Shown piece by piece: positions 8,693 through 18,370 of a DNA stretch of 41,402 nucleotides. Made by a program: the position numbers and the translations under genes. Source of the stretch: Sphingobacteriales bacterium. GTDB lineage: Bacteria > Bacteroidota > Bacteroidia > Sphingobacteriales > Sphingobacteriaceae. The DNA is taken from positions 1-41,402 of the forward strand of contig JAQBOG010000010.1 of NCBI GenBank assembly GCA_028288165.1, given 5' to 3'. The first letter of the stretch is position 1, and each line of letters starts with the position of its first letter. The notes beneath the pieces were generated by a model. That model worked only from the letters and a program-made list of their open reading frames with translations. It ran no database searches and was not told where the DNA came from.

Positions 8693-10267
8693 TCAGGTTA
8701 ATACATAGTTTTTTGCTGTTTGCTGAAACGCCTGAACCTGTTCTGCCTCCCAATCTGCATCTTTTTTGAGTTCGATGGACATCAGGCGGGCTACTTCGGG
8801 AGCCATTTCTATAGCCACCCGGGCATCTAAAAACAGTACACGAGTACGGCGAGCCAATATATCTTCCACTGTGCGGGCCATTTCATTTCTTACCGACCAG
8901 ATTACTTCGCCTTTAGTATACTTATCTTTTTGGCAAACCGGATTTTTCCAGTCAGGATTCTCATCATATAAGGCCAAAACTTTTTCAATATTGGCACCAT
9001 ACACAAATAAATGGTTGTTCCGGTCAGGATGGGGGCGAGCACCGTAAATAGACAATCCGGTAGTTTTGCAAGGTGTATTTTTGAGCCCACCAATTGCAAT
9101 AGCCTTATCAATAACGTCTTCACCCATCTTTCGATAAGTGGTCCACTTGCCCCCGGTTATCGTGATCAGCCCTGATTCGGACACAATCAGCTTATGGCTC
9201 CTTGATATTTCCTTTGTTTTTGACGATCCGTTTTGCGGGGCGGCAAGCGGCCTTAGCCCTGCAAACACACTGAGTACATCCTGGCGGGTTGGTGCTTTGT
9301 TTAGGTATTTTCCCGCTGTACGTAAAATAAACTTTACCTCAGAATCCAAGGCTACAGGTTCAAGGCTGTGAGATTCAACAGGCGTATCGGTGGTACCAAC
9401 GAGTAATTTGCCATACCATGGTACAGCGAACAATACCCGTCCATCTTGGGTTTCAGGTATCATAAGGGCGTCTTCTGCAGGTAAAAATGAACGGTCGAGC
9501 ACAAGGTGTACGCCTTGGCTTGGCCTAACCATCGGCTTTTTCTCCGGGGTATCCATTTTAAGTATTTCATCTACAAATACACCAGTGGCATTAACGATTA
9601 CTTTGGCCGTTAATTGATAAATTGTGCCTGTTTCATTGTCACTAACACTTACACCGGACAGTTGTTTGTTGTTGTCTTTAAGTAAGCCTGTTACCTTAAA
9701 ATAGTTGAGTAGGGTAGCACCTTGCTCCATAGCGGTTTGTGCCAGGTTAATGGCCAGCCGTGAGTCATCAAACTGCCCGTCATGGTATAGTACACCCCCA
9801 TGTAAGCCTTTTTCTTTTAAGCCTGGCAGGCGACTTAAAGCTTCTTTTTTAGACAAATGTTTTGCACGGCCAAAACTTAGTTTGCCGGCTAGAATATCAT
9901 AAATTGTCAGGCCGATGAAATAAAAAATGCCTCCCCACCAGTTATAATTTGGAATGATAAAATTTTCGTTTTTTACAAGGTGAGGAGCATTTTTTAAAAG
10001 TAATCCTCTTTCACGCAAAGCCTCACGCACAAGGCCGATATCACCCTGTGCCAGATAGCGTACCCCACCATGAGCCAGCTTGGTTGCCCTGCTTGAAGTC
10101 CCTTTAGCAAAATCAGACTGCTCCAGTAACAAAGTAGCGTAGCCGCGTGAAACAGCATCAACTGCGGCACCAAGCCCAGTAGCGCCGCCACCTATAATGA
10201 TCAAGTCCCAAGTTTTGTTAGTATCAGCTATATTCAGCAAGTTGGTTTCTCTTTTGAATACGTTCAT
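8693..10267 (-). CDS. glpD: FAD-dependent glycerol-3-phosphate dehydrogenase
   Basis: A 524-residue flavoenzyme that oxidises sn-glycerol 3-phosphate to dihydroxyacetone phosphate and passes electrons to the quinone pool at the inner membrane. The FAD-binding Rossmann motif IIIGGGATGLGAAVDAVSRG lies near residues 24-43. LLLEQSDFAKGTSSRATKLA and HGGVRYLAQGDIGLVREALR follow as in GlpD. The middle has VGTTDTPVESHSLEP, and the C-terminal part has ITGGKWTTYRKMGEDVID and a helical domain with EDILARRTRVLFLDA. It is the first gene of the operon. The promoter should lie in 10268-10392, but no clear consensus was seen. No repressor gene is adjacent. Confidence 0.95.
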   Translation of the reverse strand: MNVFKRETNLLNIADTNKTWDLIIIGGGATGLGAAVDAVSRGYATLLLEQSDFAKGTSSRATKLAHGGVRYLAQGDIGLVREALRERGLLLKNAPHLVKNENFIIPNYNWWGGIFYFIGLTIYDILAGKLSFGRAKHLSKKEALSRLPGLKEKGLHGGVLYHDGQFDDSRLAINLAQTAMEQGATLLNYFKVTGLLKDNNKQLSGVSVSDNETGTIYQLTAKVIVNATGVFVDEILKMDTPEKKPMVRPSQGVHLVLDRSFLPAEDALMIPETQDGRVLFAVPWYGKLLVGTTDTPVESHSLEPVALDSEVKFILRTAGKYLNKAPTRQDVLSVFAGLRPLAAPQNGSSKTKEISRSHKLIVSESGLITITGGKWTTYRKMGEDVIDKAIAIGGLKNTPCKTTGLSIYGARPHPDRNNHLFVYGANIEKVLALYDENPDWKNPVCQKDKYTKGEVIWSVRNEMARTVEDILARRTRVLFLDARVAIEMAPEVARLMSIELKKDADWEAEQVQAFQQTAKNYVLT

Positions 10268-10392
10268 TTCATTTTTGGCAGCTTAAGCGAACATATTAAA
10301 CCATATTCTTAGAGTAAACTATTTCTTAGATGAACTCCCATTATATGCTATTTCTCCGTCCGATCATGTCTAAAATGGAATTGGAAAGCATG

Positions 10393-11346
10393 TTAATATG
10401 GGGAGTTTGTCGAAACCTTTTTGGCAAAAAATTTATCAATTATTGGCTTTAAAAATAATTCCTTCACCTTATCAGCAAATAAAGCAAGTAAGGTGACAAT
10501 TGTCCACACTATAATTTGACTAACTGACCAATCTCGAATAGTTTTACCGATTAAATTATTATACATTGGGTTAATCACTTCAACGTTTATGGTTGTAGTT
10601 TTCAGTTCAAATTCGTCTACAGTGCTACCGATTGATTTTAAGTTGAAAAGATAAACGTCATGTTCGCCTTCGTCGATTAGACTAACTTTTTTGGCTTCGG
10701 GAAATATTCTTTGCACTAGCCCCTCTCTAGCTTTTAATAATATTTTTGAACGACTTGACAAAATATAGTCTATTTTTCTATCGTATTCCAGTTTACCGAT
10801 TGAATCATTTTTGACATGAAATCCCATATTAAATGATCTTGTCAAAATTTCATTAACGTTTGTAAACAAAATCGGAATAGTCAACCTCTTTGTTTTTTCA
10901 AAAACGCCTATGGATAGTGGAATACTTGTCCGTCTTTTAAGAGAAATTTTCGAACTATTAGTGATAGTTACGTTAACCCATCCAAGTTCTTTCAAATCTC
11001 CAAAATAACTAACCAGGTAAGATTGGATCTGAATAGAATCTAACTGTAAAGGAACCTCTCTAGTGAAAGTTTCGCCATATGATCCTAGCTGAACAGAGTT
11101 TACTTTTCTAATAGATTCAACAAGAGAATCTTTTTCAAAAAGTACCGACTCATCTACAGATATGTTTTTGTTTAGAATGTTTATTTGCCCTATATAATCA
11201 CCCTCAATCTTAAATAAAGGCCTTTCTGCTGAACTTATTATATACCGGCTTCTATCAACACTTCCTTGGTTTAATTTGATATAAAATATAGATAAGCATA
11301 TAATCCCAAGTACAAGAAATAGCCGTAATGCTTTTAGAATCGTCAT
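10393..11346 (-). CDS. Hypothetical membrane-anchored protein, 317 residues
   Basis: The family is not recognised. A hydrophobic segment at residues about 5-23 (LKALRLFLVLGIICLSIFYI) probably anchors the protein, and a second at about 277-292 (IIVWTIVTLLALFADK) precedes a short basic tail. The 250-residue region between them would lie in the periplasm and looks beta-rich, with repeated strand-like stretches such as GWVNVTITNSSKISLKRRTS and FELKTTTINVEVINP. This layout recalls sensor-like or assembly proteins, but no domain can be named. It lies between glpD and the efflux channel gene, on the same strand as both, without tight coupling to either. Confidence 0.65.
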   Translation of the reverse strand: MTILKALRLFLVLGIICLSIFYIKLNQGSVDRSRYIISSAERPLFKIEGDYIGQINILNKNISVDESVLFEKDSLVESIRKVNSVQLGSYGETFTREVPLQLDSIQIQSYLVSYFGDLKELGWVNVTITNSSKISLKRRTSIPLSIGVFEKTKRLTIPILFTNVNEILTRSFNMGFHVKNDSIGKLEYDRKIDYILSSRSKILLKAREGLVQRIFPEAKKVSLIDEGEHDVYLFNLKSIGSTVDEFELKTTTINVEVINPMYNNLIGKTIRDWSVSQIIVWTIVTLLALFADKVKELFLKPIIDKFFAKKVSTNSPY

Positions 11347-11408
11347 ATTATGAAGTATCTATACTTAATAAATATAATTAATATAACTAATGATTCAAAT
11401 ATTTTAAA

Positions 11409-11424
11409 GGATTGGTGCTCCAAT
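11409..11424. terminator. Short hairpin downstream of the efflux operon
   Basis: ATTGG and CCAAT pair around a TGCT loop just past the stop of the outer-membrane channel gene. The stem has only five pairs and is followed by an AT-rich run, so it is a weak terminator candidate. Confidence 0.3.
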
Positions 11425-11433
11425 TTATCTATT

Positions 11434-12813
11434 CTACTGCCACCCGCCTCCCAGCGAGCGATATAAATATACTACAGCTTGTAATTCCTGTACCCGGTCA
11501 TTTACACTGTTTAACTGTGCTACTAATAAGTTTTGCTGAGCAGAAAGTACCTCGGTATAATTTGCAGATCCGTATCGTACTAACTGTTGCGTATAGTCTA
11601 CAGATTTTTTTAAATTTTCCAGCTGGTCAACCCGTGTGCTTGCTTTTTCGCCAGCGGCTTGGTAGGACATTAAAGCGTTTGATACATCCTGACTGGCGCT
11701 TAAAACGGTATATTGAAAGTTTAGTAGGGTCTGTTGCTGCTGTTCTTTAGCAACTTGCAGCCGGGTTTTATTGACACCTTTATTAAAAATAGGTTGTACT
11801 AAACCAGTGGTTAAATTCCCTATAAGTGATCCTACTCCAAAAAAAGAAGAATAGCTGGAATAACCGGCAGATCCGGTTAAGGTAATAGATGGATAAAAAT
11901 AGGTTCGGGCCACATTGGTTAGTTCATATGCATTCCTGAAACCAGATTCGGCTGCCATAACATCCGGCCTGTTAGCCAGCATTTGGGCAGGTATGCCCGG
12001 ATTAAGCATAGCTATTGATTTTTGGGTATCAATCCTTGCCCGAACAATTGGACCGGGCGCTCTTCCTAACAGCAAATTAATTATGTTCTCCGTTTGCCAG
12101 ATAGATTGTTTTAAGTCGGGGATGGTTACTTGAACAGCATACTTACTGGCTTCACTTTGCACAACTGCAGCGCCGGTAACCACATCTGCCGTTTTTAACT
12201 CCTTCATCGTATTCACTGTAGTTTGCCAGTTTCTTACACTTTGCTCTGTTATAAGCAATTGCTGGTCTAAAGCCATCAGGTTATAATAATTATTTGCAAT
12301 ATCAGCAATCAGCACAGTTTGTACAGCCTTTGCATTTGACGACGACTGCAAAAGCGAAGCTAACTGTGCCTTTTTTGCGCTTTTTAATTTGCCCCAGATA
12401 TCGGCTTCCCAGCTTGCCGATAGCCCGGCCGAGTACACGTGGCTTTTACTGGTATTATTAGAAGCCTGGGGATTGGACCATCCCGCCACGGTTAAACCTG
12501 CGTCTGCATTAAGGGCTGGGTAAAAAGCCAATTTGCTTTGATCAAAATAAGCCTGTGCCTGCCGGGTTACTGAATAAGCTTTTTGGAGATCTATATTATG
12601 CCGGATACCTTCTGTAATCAATTGTTGTAAAATGGTGTCAGTAAAAACCTCATTCCAGTGAAGTTTAGCAATGGAGTTAGTATCTGTACTACTATAGGCC
12701 CTGAATAACTGTTCATTATCAGTTAACGGCTTTTGGTATGGTTTCATTACATGACAGGCCGTGAGCGTGGCCAGTGCACAAATCAATGATGTAATTTTTA
12801 TGATATTTTTCAT
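11434..12813 (-). CDS. RND efflux outer-membrane channel lipoprotein (OprM/NodT type)
   Basis: A 459-residue TolC-like factor that forms the outer-membrane exit duct of the pump. The signal peptide ends in a lipobox (LTAC, Cys20). Two outer-membrane-efflux repeats are visible: an N-terminal half with LHWNEVFTDTILQQLITEGI and LSASWEADIWGKLKSAKKAQ, and a C-terminal half with MLANRPDVMAAESGFRNAYE, TYFYPSITLTGSAGY and VDYTQQLVRYGSANYTEVLS. RPDV and the Pro-rich FYPS are typical of the NodT subfamily. It begins 5 bases after the RND pump gene stops, so the two are almost certainly co-transcribed. It is the last gene of the operon. Confidence 0.93.
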   Translation of the reverse strand: MKNIIKITSLICALATLTACHVMKPYQKPLTDNEQLFRAYSSTDTNSIAKLHWNEVFTDTILQQLITEGIRHNIDLQKAYSVTRQAQAYFDQSKLAFYPALNADAGLTVAGWSNPQASNNTSKSHVYSAGLSASWEADIWGKLKSAKKAQLASLLQSSSNAKAVQTVLIADIANNYYNLMALDQQLLITEQSVRNWQTTVNTMKELKTADVVTGAAVVQSEASKYAVQVTIPDLKQSIWQTENIINLLLGRAPGPIVRARIDTQKSIAMLNPGIPAQMLANRPDVMAAESGFRNAYELTNVARTYFYPSITLTGSAGYSSYSSFFGVGSLIGNLTTGLVQPIFNKGVNKTRLQVAKEQQQQTLLNFQYTVLSASQDVSNALMSYQAAGEKASTRVDQLENLKKSVDYTQQLVRYGSANYTEVLSAQQNLLVAQLNSVNDRVQELQAVVYLYRSLGGGWQ

Positions 12814-12818
12814 ATTGG

Positions 12819-15800
12819 CTATAAGACTGGATTTGTGTGAATAGGTCCTGAATTACCGGGAGTTGAAGCCGGATCGATTTCAGGAACGATGAACTTAACC
12901 TTTTTAACCCTTTCCTGTAAGGTTTGGAAGAGTATAAACAATACCGGGGTTATAAAAATGCCGAATATGGTACCTATTAACATGCCGCCAACCGCTCCTG
13001 TACCAATAGAACGGTTGCCGTTTGCTCCAGCACCGGTGGCCAGCATTAGTGGCAGCAATCCCAAAATAAAAGCAAAAGAAGTCATTAAAATGGGGCGAAG
13101 CCTGGCTTGTGCCCCGCTTATGGCTGCTTCAACAATGCTCATACCGGCCCTTCGCCTTTCAATGGCAAACTCAACTATCAGAATTGCATTTTTTGCCAAA
13201 AGCCCAATCAGCATAATAAGGGTTATTTGTAAGTAGATATTGTTATTTATACCAAACAAATAGGCAAAAACGAATGCTCCTGTTATGCCGATAGGAATTG
13301 TCAGCAAAATTGACAGTGGCAGAATATAGCTTTCATACTGGGCGCTCAATATCAGATAAACAAAGACCAAGCAAAGCAAGAATATATAAATGGTTTGGCT
13401 GTTACCGGAAAGCTCCTGCCGGGTTATACCAGAATATTCGTAACCATAGCCTTGCGGCAACTGCTGCGCAGCAACCTGCTGAATAGCGGTTACAGCCTGC
13501 CCCGAGCTAAAACCTGTATTTGGTGAACCGTTAATACTTATAGAATTAAAAAGATTAAAACGGGTGATGGACTGTGGTCCGTAATCTTTGGTTAAAGTCA
13601 CAAACTCAGTAATAGGGATCATATCCCCGGTTGAATTTCGTACAAATACTGAATTAAGGCTTTCTGGTGTCATTCTGTACTCGGGCGAGGCTTGTACCAT
13701 AACACGGTATTGCTGCCCGAATTGGGTAATATTTGAGGCATACAATCCGCCAAAATACCCTTGCATAGCATCCGTGATATCCGTAACGTTTAATCCTGCC
13801 TCTTTAATTTTAGGCACATTTACATTCATTAGGTATTGAGGGAAGTTGGGATCAAAAGAGGTGGTTGCAAACTGTATCTCTGGCCGTTCGGTAAGTGCTG
13901 TTAGAAAATCTTTGCTCACTTTATAAAACTGAGCGATGCTGCCACCTGTTTTATCCTGCAATTGAAAGGCAAAACCATTAGTTGCACCAAAACCCTGTAT
14001 GGTCGGCGGAGCAGCAAATTTAACTTCCGCTTCTGTTATGTTTGCTGCCTTAGCAATCAGTTCCTTAATAATTACCTGAACATCTCGATTTCTTTGTGTC
14101 CATGGGATTAATCGCATAATCACCATTCCATAATTATTTCCATTACCTGAAAGCGGCCCCCGGCCATTCACAGCTAAAATATTCTTAACCTCGGGTATTG
14201 TCCTGGCCAGGGCTTCAATTTTTTGAGTCACTTTGTCTGTCCTATCCAGCGAAGCACCGGGCGGGAGGCTGATGTTACAGCTTATTGCACCAAGGTCTTC
14301 ATTAGGTACAAACCCGGTTGGAGTTGCTTTAGTTATAAAAAAAAGCAATACTGCAAAAGTAAATAGCATTGAAACCGGGATCCATTTTTTGCGACTAAAA
14401 AAAGTAACTGCCTGTACATAACGCCTGCTCATCCTATCAAAGCTGGTGTTAAACGCCAGGTAAAACTTCTGAATAAAATTTAACTTCTTGTTTTCCTTGT
14501 CATGCCCTTTGAGGAAAATAGCACATAACGCCGGGCTTAAAGTAAGCGCATTGATAGCAGAAAGAATGATAGCTATCGTCAGGGTCAATCCAAATTGCTT
14601 ATAGAAAATACCAGAAGAACCACCAATAAAACTAACTGGTATAAACACGGCTGACATGACCAGTGTTATCGAAATTATTGCACCGGAGATCTCACTCAAG
14701 GCGTCAATACTAGCTTCTCTTGCTGAATGATAACCAGCATCCAGCTTTGCATGTACAGCTTCCACAATAACTATCGCATCATCCACCACTATACCAATGG
14801 CTAATATGATAGCAAACAGGGTGAGCAGATTAATTGTAAAGCCAAATAGATTTAAAAAGAAAAATGTACCAATGATGGCTACCGGAACAGAAATGGCGGG
14901 TATGAGTGTTGACCGGAAATCCTGCAGGAAAATATATACGACAATGAAAACCAGAATAAATGCCTCAAGCAAGGTATGCAGCACTTTATCAATTGAGGCA
15001 TTTAGAAAATCGTCGGCATTTTGCAGTGCCACATATTTAATGCCCTTAGGAAAGCTTTTAGCAGCTATTTCCATTGCCTTAACTGTTTCTTGTATAACCT
15101 GGTGAGCATTTGAACCTGCCACCTGCGAAACATCTATTGAAACAGCCGGGTGGCCATTCATCCGGGTTGTATTAAAATAGTTAAGCGCCCCTAGCTCAAT
15201 CCTGGCTACGTCGCGTAGCCTGAGTAGTCTGCTCCGGGCGTTTGAGCGGACAACTATATCGCCGAATTGTGTAGTATCAACCAAAGTACCCGGATATCTG
15301 ATAACATATTGAAATGCCTGCCCACCACGTTCACCAAACTGGCCGGGTGCTGCCTGTATATTTTGGTCTGCCAGGGCGGCGGTTATATCTGCCGGCACAA
15401 GACCATACGAGGCCATGGTCTGGGTATTTAACCAGATACGCATGGAGTAATCCATTTGGCTGGGTAAAGAGGCATCGCCCACACCTTGAATTCTCTTTAT
15501 AACGGGCACTATATTAATATCTGCATAGTTTTGCAGAAAGGTTTGATCATAAGCGGGGCTTTCGCTATATAAAGAGTAAATAAGCAGGCTGCTTGTTTGT
15601 TTTTTTTGCACAGTTACACCAGCCCTGGTAACTTCCTGTGGTAGTAATGATGAGGCCCTTGAAACCGCATTTTGTACGTTTACGGCTGCTAAATTGGGGT
15701 CGCTGCCAACTTTAAAGCTCACCGTAATATTTGCCGAGCCATCATTCCCCGCTGTTGAGGTGAGATAATCCATGTTTTCAACCCCATTTATCTGCTGTTC

Positions 15801-15995
15801 AAGCGGGATAATTACGGTTTTTAATACAACATCAGCACTTGCTCCGCTGTAGGATGCGTGTACCTGAATGGTTGGCGGAGCAATATCCGGATATTGAGAA
15901 ATGGGCAGGGCAAACAGGCCAACCAGCCCAATAGTTACAATTAGTATAGAAATGACTGTGGAAAGAACAGGGCGTTCAATGAATTTTTTTAACAT
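12819..15995 (-). CDS. RND-family multidrug efflux pump, AcrB/MexB (HAE1) type
   Basis: A 1058-residue inner-membrane proton/drug antiporter that extrudes hydrophobic compounds. The start at 15995 gives the family N-terminus MLKKFIERPVLSTVISILIV; a longer open frame to 16052 lacks that feature. TM4 carries the proton-relay pair Asp405-Asp406 in AIGIVVDDAIVIVEAVHA, matching AcrB Asp407-Asp408. NGVENMDYLTSTAGNDGSA in the porter domain, GATNGFAFQLQDKTGG and the C-terminal RLRPILMTSFAFILGLLPLM are also typical of the HAE1 subgroup. Length agrees with AcrB (1049). It sits between the fusion-protein gene (28 bases upstream) and the channel gene (5 bases downstream). The substrate cannot be read from sequence. 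Confidence 0.95.
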   Translation of the reverse strand: MLKKFIERPVLSTVISILIVTIGLVGLFALPISQYPDIAPPTIQVHASYSGASADVVLKTVIIPLEQQINGVENMDYLTSTAGNDGSANITVSFKVGSDPNLAAVNVQNAVSRASSLLPQEVTRAGVTVQKKQTSSLLIYSLYSESPAYDQTFLQNYADINIVPVIKRIQGVGDASLPSQMDYSMRIWLNTQTMASYGLVPADITAALADQNIQAAPGQFGERGGQAFQYVIRYPGTLVDTTQFGDIVVRSNARSRLLRLRDVARIELGALNYFNTTRMNGHPAVSIDVSQVAGSNAHQVIQETVKAMEIAAKSFPKGIKYVALQNADDFLNASIDKVLHTLLEAFILVFIVVYIFLQDFRSTLIPAISVPVAIIGTFFFLNLFGFTINLLTLFAIILAIGIVVDDAIVIVEAVHAKLDAGYHSAREASIDALSEISGAIISITLVMSAVFIPVSFIGGSSGIFYKQFGLTLTIAIILSAINALTLSPALCAIFLKGHDKENKKLNFIQKFYLAFNTSFDRMSRRYVQAVTFFSRKKWIPVSMLFTFAVLLFFITKATPTGFVPNEDLGAISCNISLPPGASLDRTDKVTQKIEALARTIPEVKNILAVNGRGPLSGNGNNYGMVIMRLIPWTQRNRDVQVIIKELIAKAANITEAEVKFAAPPTIQGFGATNGFAFQLQDKTGGSIAQFYKVSKDFLTALTERPEIQFATTSFDPNFPQYLMNVNVPKIKEAGLNVTDITDAMQGYFGGLYASNITQFGQQYRVMVQASPEYRMTPESLNSVFVRNSTGDMIPITEFVTLTKDYGPQSITRFNLFNSISINGSPNTGFSSGQAVTAIQQVAAQQLPQGYGYEYSGITRQELSGNSQTIYIFLLCLVFVYLILSAQYESYILPLSILLTIPIGITGAFVFAYLFGINNNIYLQITLIMLIGLLAKNAILIVEFAIERRRAGMSIVEAAISGAQARLRPILMTSFAFILGLLPLMLATGAGANGNRSIGTGAVGGMLIGTIFGIFITPVLFILFQTLQERVKKVKFIVPEIDPASTPGNSGPIHTNPVL

Positions 15996-16023
15996 GATTT
16001 GGAGATAAATGAGCGAAAAATGT

Positions 16024-17175
16024 TCAGTGGTTCTGGTATACAGAATCGGCATTCAGCACCTGGGGCTTGATCTGCAGATCTTCCCTTAATGATGCAATAC
16101 CATCGATAACAATCTGCTGCCCTGCTTTAAGTCCCTTGCTTACCACATAAAACTGTCCGGTACTTGCATTAATGGTCAATTCCTGCGATTTAACTTTATT
16201 TGATGCACCCACCACATAGACAAATGTTTTTCCCTGTATCTGGTAAGTAGATTTTTGCGGCACCAATAAAGCCGTATCTATTTTCTTTGGGATACGAACT
16301 ATAGCACTGCTTCCGCTTCGCACCAGCCCCCCTGGATTTTTGAAAGTGGCCCTCATATTTATAGCACCCGTCTGTGCATTAATAAGCCCGCTTGCCGTTT
16401 CCACCTTACCTTTGTCGGCAAGCTGCGAACCGTTGGCCAATACCAGTATAACCGGAGGTAGCGTGGTAAGCTTTTGTTGCATCGTACCACCCTTAGCTGC
16501 TAAAAAAAAGTCAAGACCCTGTTTTTCATTAATAGAAAAGTAGGCATAGATACTTTCAATGTTGGATACTGTAGTTAGCGGGTTAGTGGTAGTGCTGCTA
16601 ATCAGACTCCCTATTTTATAGGGAAGTATGCCGATAACGCCATCAGCCGGACTATAAATAGTGGTATAACTCAAATTTATTTTTGCATTATTGAGCGCTG
16701 CCTTAGCTTGAGCCAGCGTTGCTTGTTTTGATTCCAGCGTATATTGTGCAGCTTTAAGTTCATAAGGACTAACAATATCTCTTTCTACGATAGGCCTTAC
16801 CTTATCTACCTGCATTTTCGCAGCGTTTACGTCAGCCACAGCTATTTTTATGTTTGCTTCGGCAGTTCTAACATCCTGCTCATATTGTGGTGCATTAATG
16901 CGGAAAAGCAGTTGTCCACGTTTTACCGATGCACCTTCATCCACATAAATATTTTCAATATAGCCATCAATCTTAGGCCGGATCTCTATGTTTTGTATAC
17001 CTAATATTGATGCCGGATAATCTGTGTTGGTCTCGGCTTTCCGTGGGGCAAGTTTCATAACCGGATAAGTTTTTAGCGGCGCTTGTATTGTTTTTGTTGA
17101 TGCATCCCCACACGATGATAAAATTAGAAACGCAAGAAATGGTAGCGGAAATAAGAATATTTTAAATTGATTCAT
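16024..17175 (-). CDS. RND efflux periplasmic adaptor (membrane fusion) lipoprotein
   Basis: A 383-residue AcrA/MexA-like adaptor that bridges pump and channel in the periplasm. The start at 17175 gives a signal peptide with lipobox LSSC (Cys22); the open frame extends upstream to 17232 without a better start. The order is lipoyl/barrel-sandwich half (IEIRPKIDGYIENIYVDEGA), alpha-hairpin rich in Ala/Gln/Lys, second lipoyl half (YTTIYSPADGVIGILPYKIG), beta-barrel with MRATFKNPGGLVRSGSSA, and membrane-proximal end (VPQKSTYQIQGKTFVYVV). It is upstream of and close to the pump gene, with the probable operon promoter before it or before the small exported protein at 17315-17656. Confidence 0.93.
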   Translation of the reverse strand: MNQFKIFLFPLPFLAFLILSSCGDASTKTIQAPLKTYPVMKLAPRKAETNTDYPASILGIQNIEIRPKIDGYIENIYVDEGASVKRGQLLFRINAPQYEQDVRTAEANIKIAVADVNAAKMQVDKVRPIVERDIVSPYELKAAQYTLESKQATLAQAKAALNNAKINLSYTTIYSPADGVIGILPYKIGSLISSTTTNPLTTVSNIESIYAYFSINEKQGLDFFLAAKGGTMQQKLTTLPPVILVLANGSQLADKGKVETASGLINAQTGAINMRATFKNPGGLVRSGSSAIVRIPKKIDTALLVPQKSTYQIQGKTFVYVVGASNKVKSQELTINASTGQFYVVSKGLKAGQQIVIDGIASLREDLQIKPQVLNADSVYQNH

Positions 17176-17314
17176 AAAATAAGAGGTCATTAAAACAGGT
17201 GACAAATTTGGCGTAATGTATGACCAAATCACCTGATAACTAATAGTTATACAGGCAAAGCCCCCTGTTGATGAAAGAATAAACAGAGCTTGGAAAATCG
17301 TTAGTAATAAGAAG

Positions 17315-17656
17315 TTAGCTCAACAAGGGCGGGCCTCTTAAAGGAGGGAATTTGATTACAGGAAGATCACTTATCTGACTATTAAAAATAGTAAACCTGA
17401 TCTTATACTCATATTTCAATGGAGTCCTGAATATAAAAAGACACTCAGGTGGTAGCGCAACTAGCAGAATTTTTTGAGTGAAACACTGTAGTTTAATCAG
17501 TTTCTGGCGCTCATCTGTTTTTTTGGAAACACTTGCCGTTTGTCCAAGTTTGCCCTGAAATAAGTCGACGTAGCGCTTTACTACCTCTCCCTGTAGGGAA
17601 AAGAAAATCAGCACTACGATGCTTAACCTGCCTATAAACTTGAACGATTTAAACAC
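17315..17656 (-). CDS. Small exported or membrane-anchored protein upstream of the efflux operon
   Basis: A 113-residue protein of unknown family. The N-terminus has a basic start and a hydrophobic segment (FIGRLSIVVLIFFSLQG), either a signal peptide or an anchor. Two Cys lie in KLQCFTQKILLVALPPEC, and the C-terminus is Pro-rich (FPPLRGPPLLS). The start is GTG at 17654-17656 with AGGAG eight bases upstream, one of the few clear ribosome-binding sites in the window. It is 139 bases upstream of the adaptor gene, same strand, and could be the first gene of the efflux transcript. Small Pro-tailed exported proteins before efflux operons occur in Bacteroidetes, as I recall; function unknown. Confidence 0.6.
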   Translation of the reverse strand: MFKSFKFIGRLSIVVLIFFSLQGEVVKRYVDLFQGKLGQTASVSKKTDERQKLIKLQCFTQKILLVALPPECLFIFRTPLKYEYKIRFTIFNSQISDLPVIKFPPLRGPPLLS

Positions 17657-18370
17657 TTTAACTCCTATTAATCATTAGTTGCTTGTCATACTATAATGCT
17701 ATTTAGCACTGACAAGAAAATCAGCAAGGTTAACTTTTTTACTTATTTAGCTAACCGATAACAAAGTAAAGGGTGAAATCTGTAGAAAAGTTGGTTTAGT
17801 GAATAACCAGTATTGCTTTTGGTATTAAATAGATGTTATTGAAATGAGGTTCAGAATATCCAGCGAGGTACAGCGATTCATCTATTTTAAATACCATGAC
17901 AGTTCTGATATAATAGAACGCTTTTATTAGGGCAAGATATTTATCAAAAAGCAACCTGGCTCACTCAGATTGCTCAATTGTCCATTTTATTCGCTCTTCT
18001 TATATAAGTTGTTGCTTCGTACTGATTGTTAAAGCAGCAACATCTAACAGTGTATATTCTCAACTTAACCGTTGAGGTTGTCTGTTCTTGTCAATAGATC
18101 CTTTTTTTGGCAGTATTATTGGATAATTAGTCCAAATTTAAATCTCTTAACGTTAGTCACCTTAATTGTAAAACCTTAGTAATCTGCAATAATCTAAGCT
18201 ACTTAATCAAAAATATGTCCCAAAATTTAAATTTTAAATACTAGGGAAATACTAGGGAAAAGTAGTTGTAAATATTTTAAAATCAATTAAGTAAGTTTAT
18301 TCAGATGTGTTTTTATGAGTTACTAAGCATCTGTAACATAAAATTTCTCTACTATCTAAACTAACAAATT
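17657..18370. other. Gene-poor region between efflux operon and reductase gene
   Basis: No gene is firmly supported. A 55-codon open stretch on the minus strand (17796-17960) reads ALIKAFYYIRTVMVFKID and continues protein-like, flanked by stops; it might be a fragment of a lost gene, but no family is recognised. Close to the plus-strand reductase lies a tandem repeat at 18236-18257 (listed separately). The promoter of the efflux operon should lie at the left end. Confidence 0.35.
18236..18257. repeat. Tandem 11-bp direct repeat upstream of the reductase gene
   Basis: AAATACTAGGG occurs twice in a row (18236-18246 and 18247-18257), 113 bases before the reductase ATG. The spacing of one helical turn per unit fits a tandem binding site for a regulator, but no such factor is identified. 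Confidence 0.45.

Noticed and set aside
11412..11750. 112-codon plus-strand frame opposite the efflux channel gene
   Set aside because: It is the complement of a clear lipoprotein channel gene; no independent signal supports it.
12889..15502. Several plus-strand frames opposite the RND pump gene
   Set aside because: All are complements of a well conserved pump; their sequences are low in complexity and match no family.
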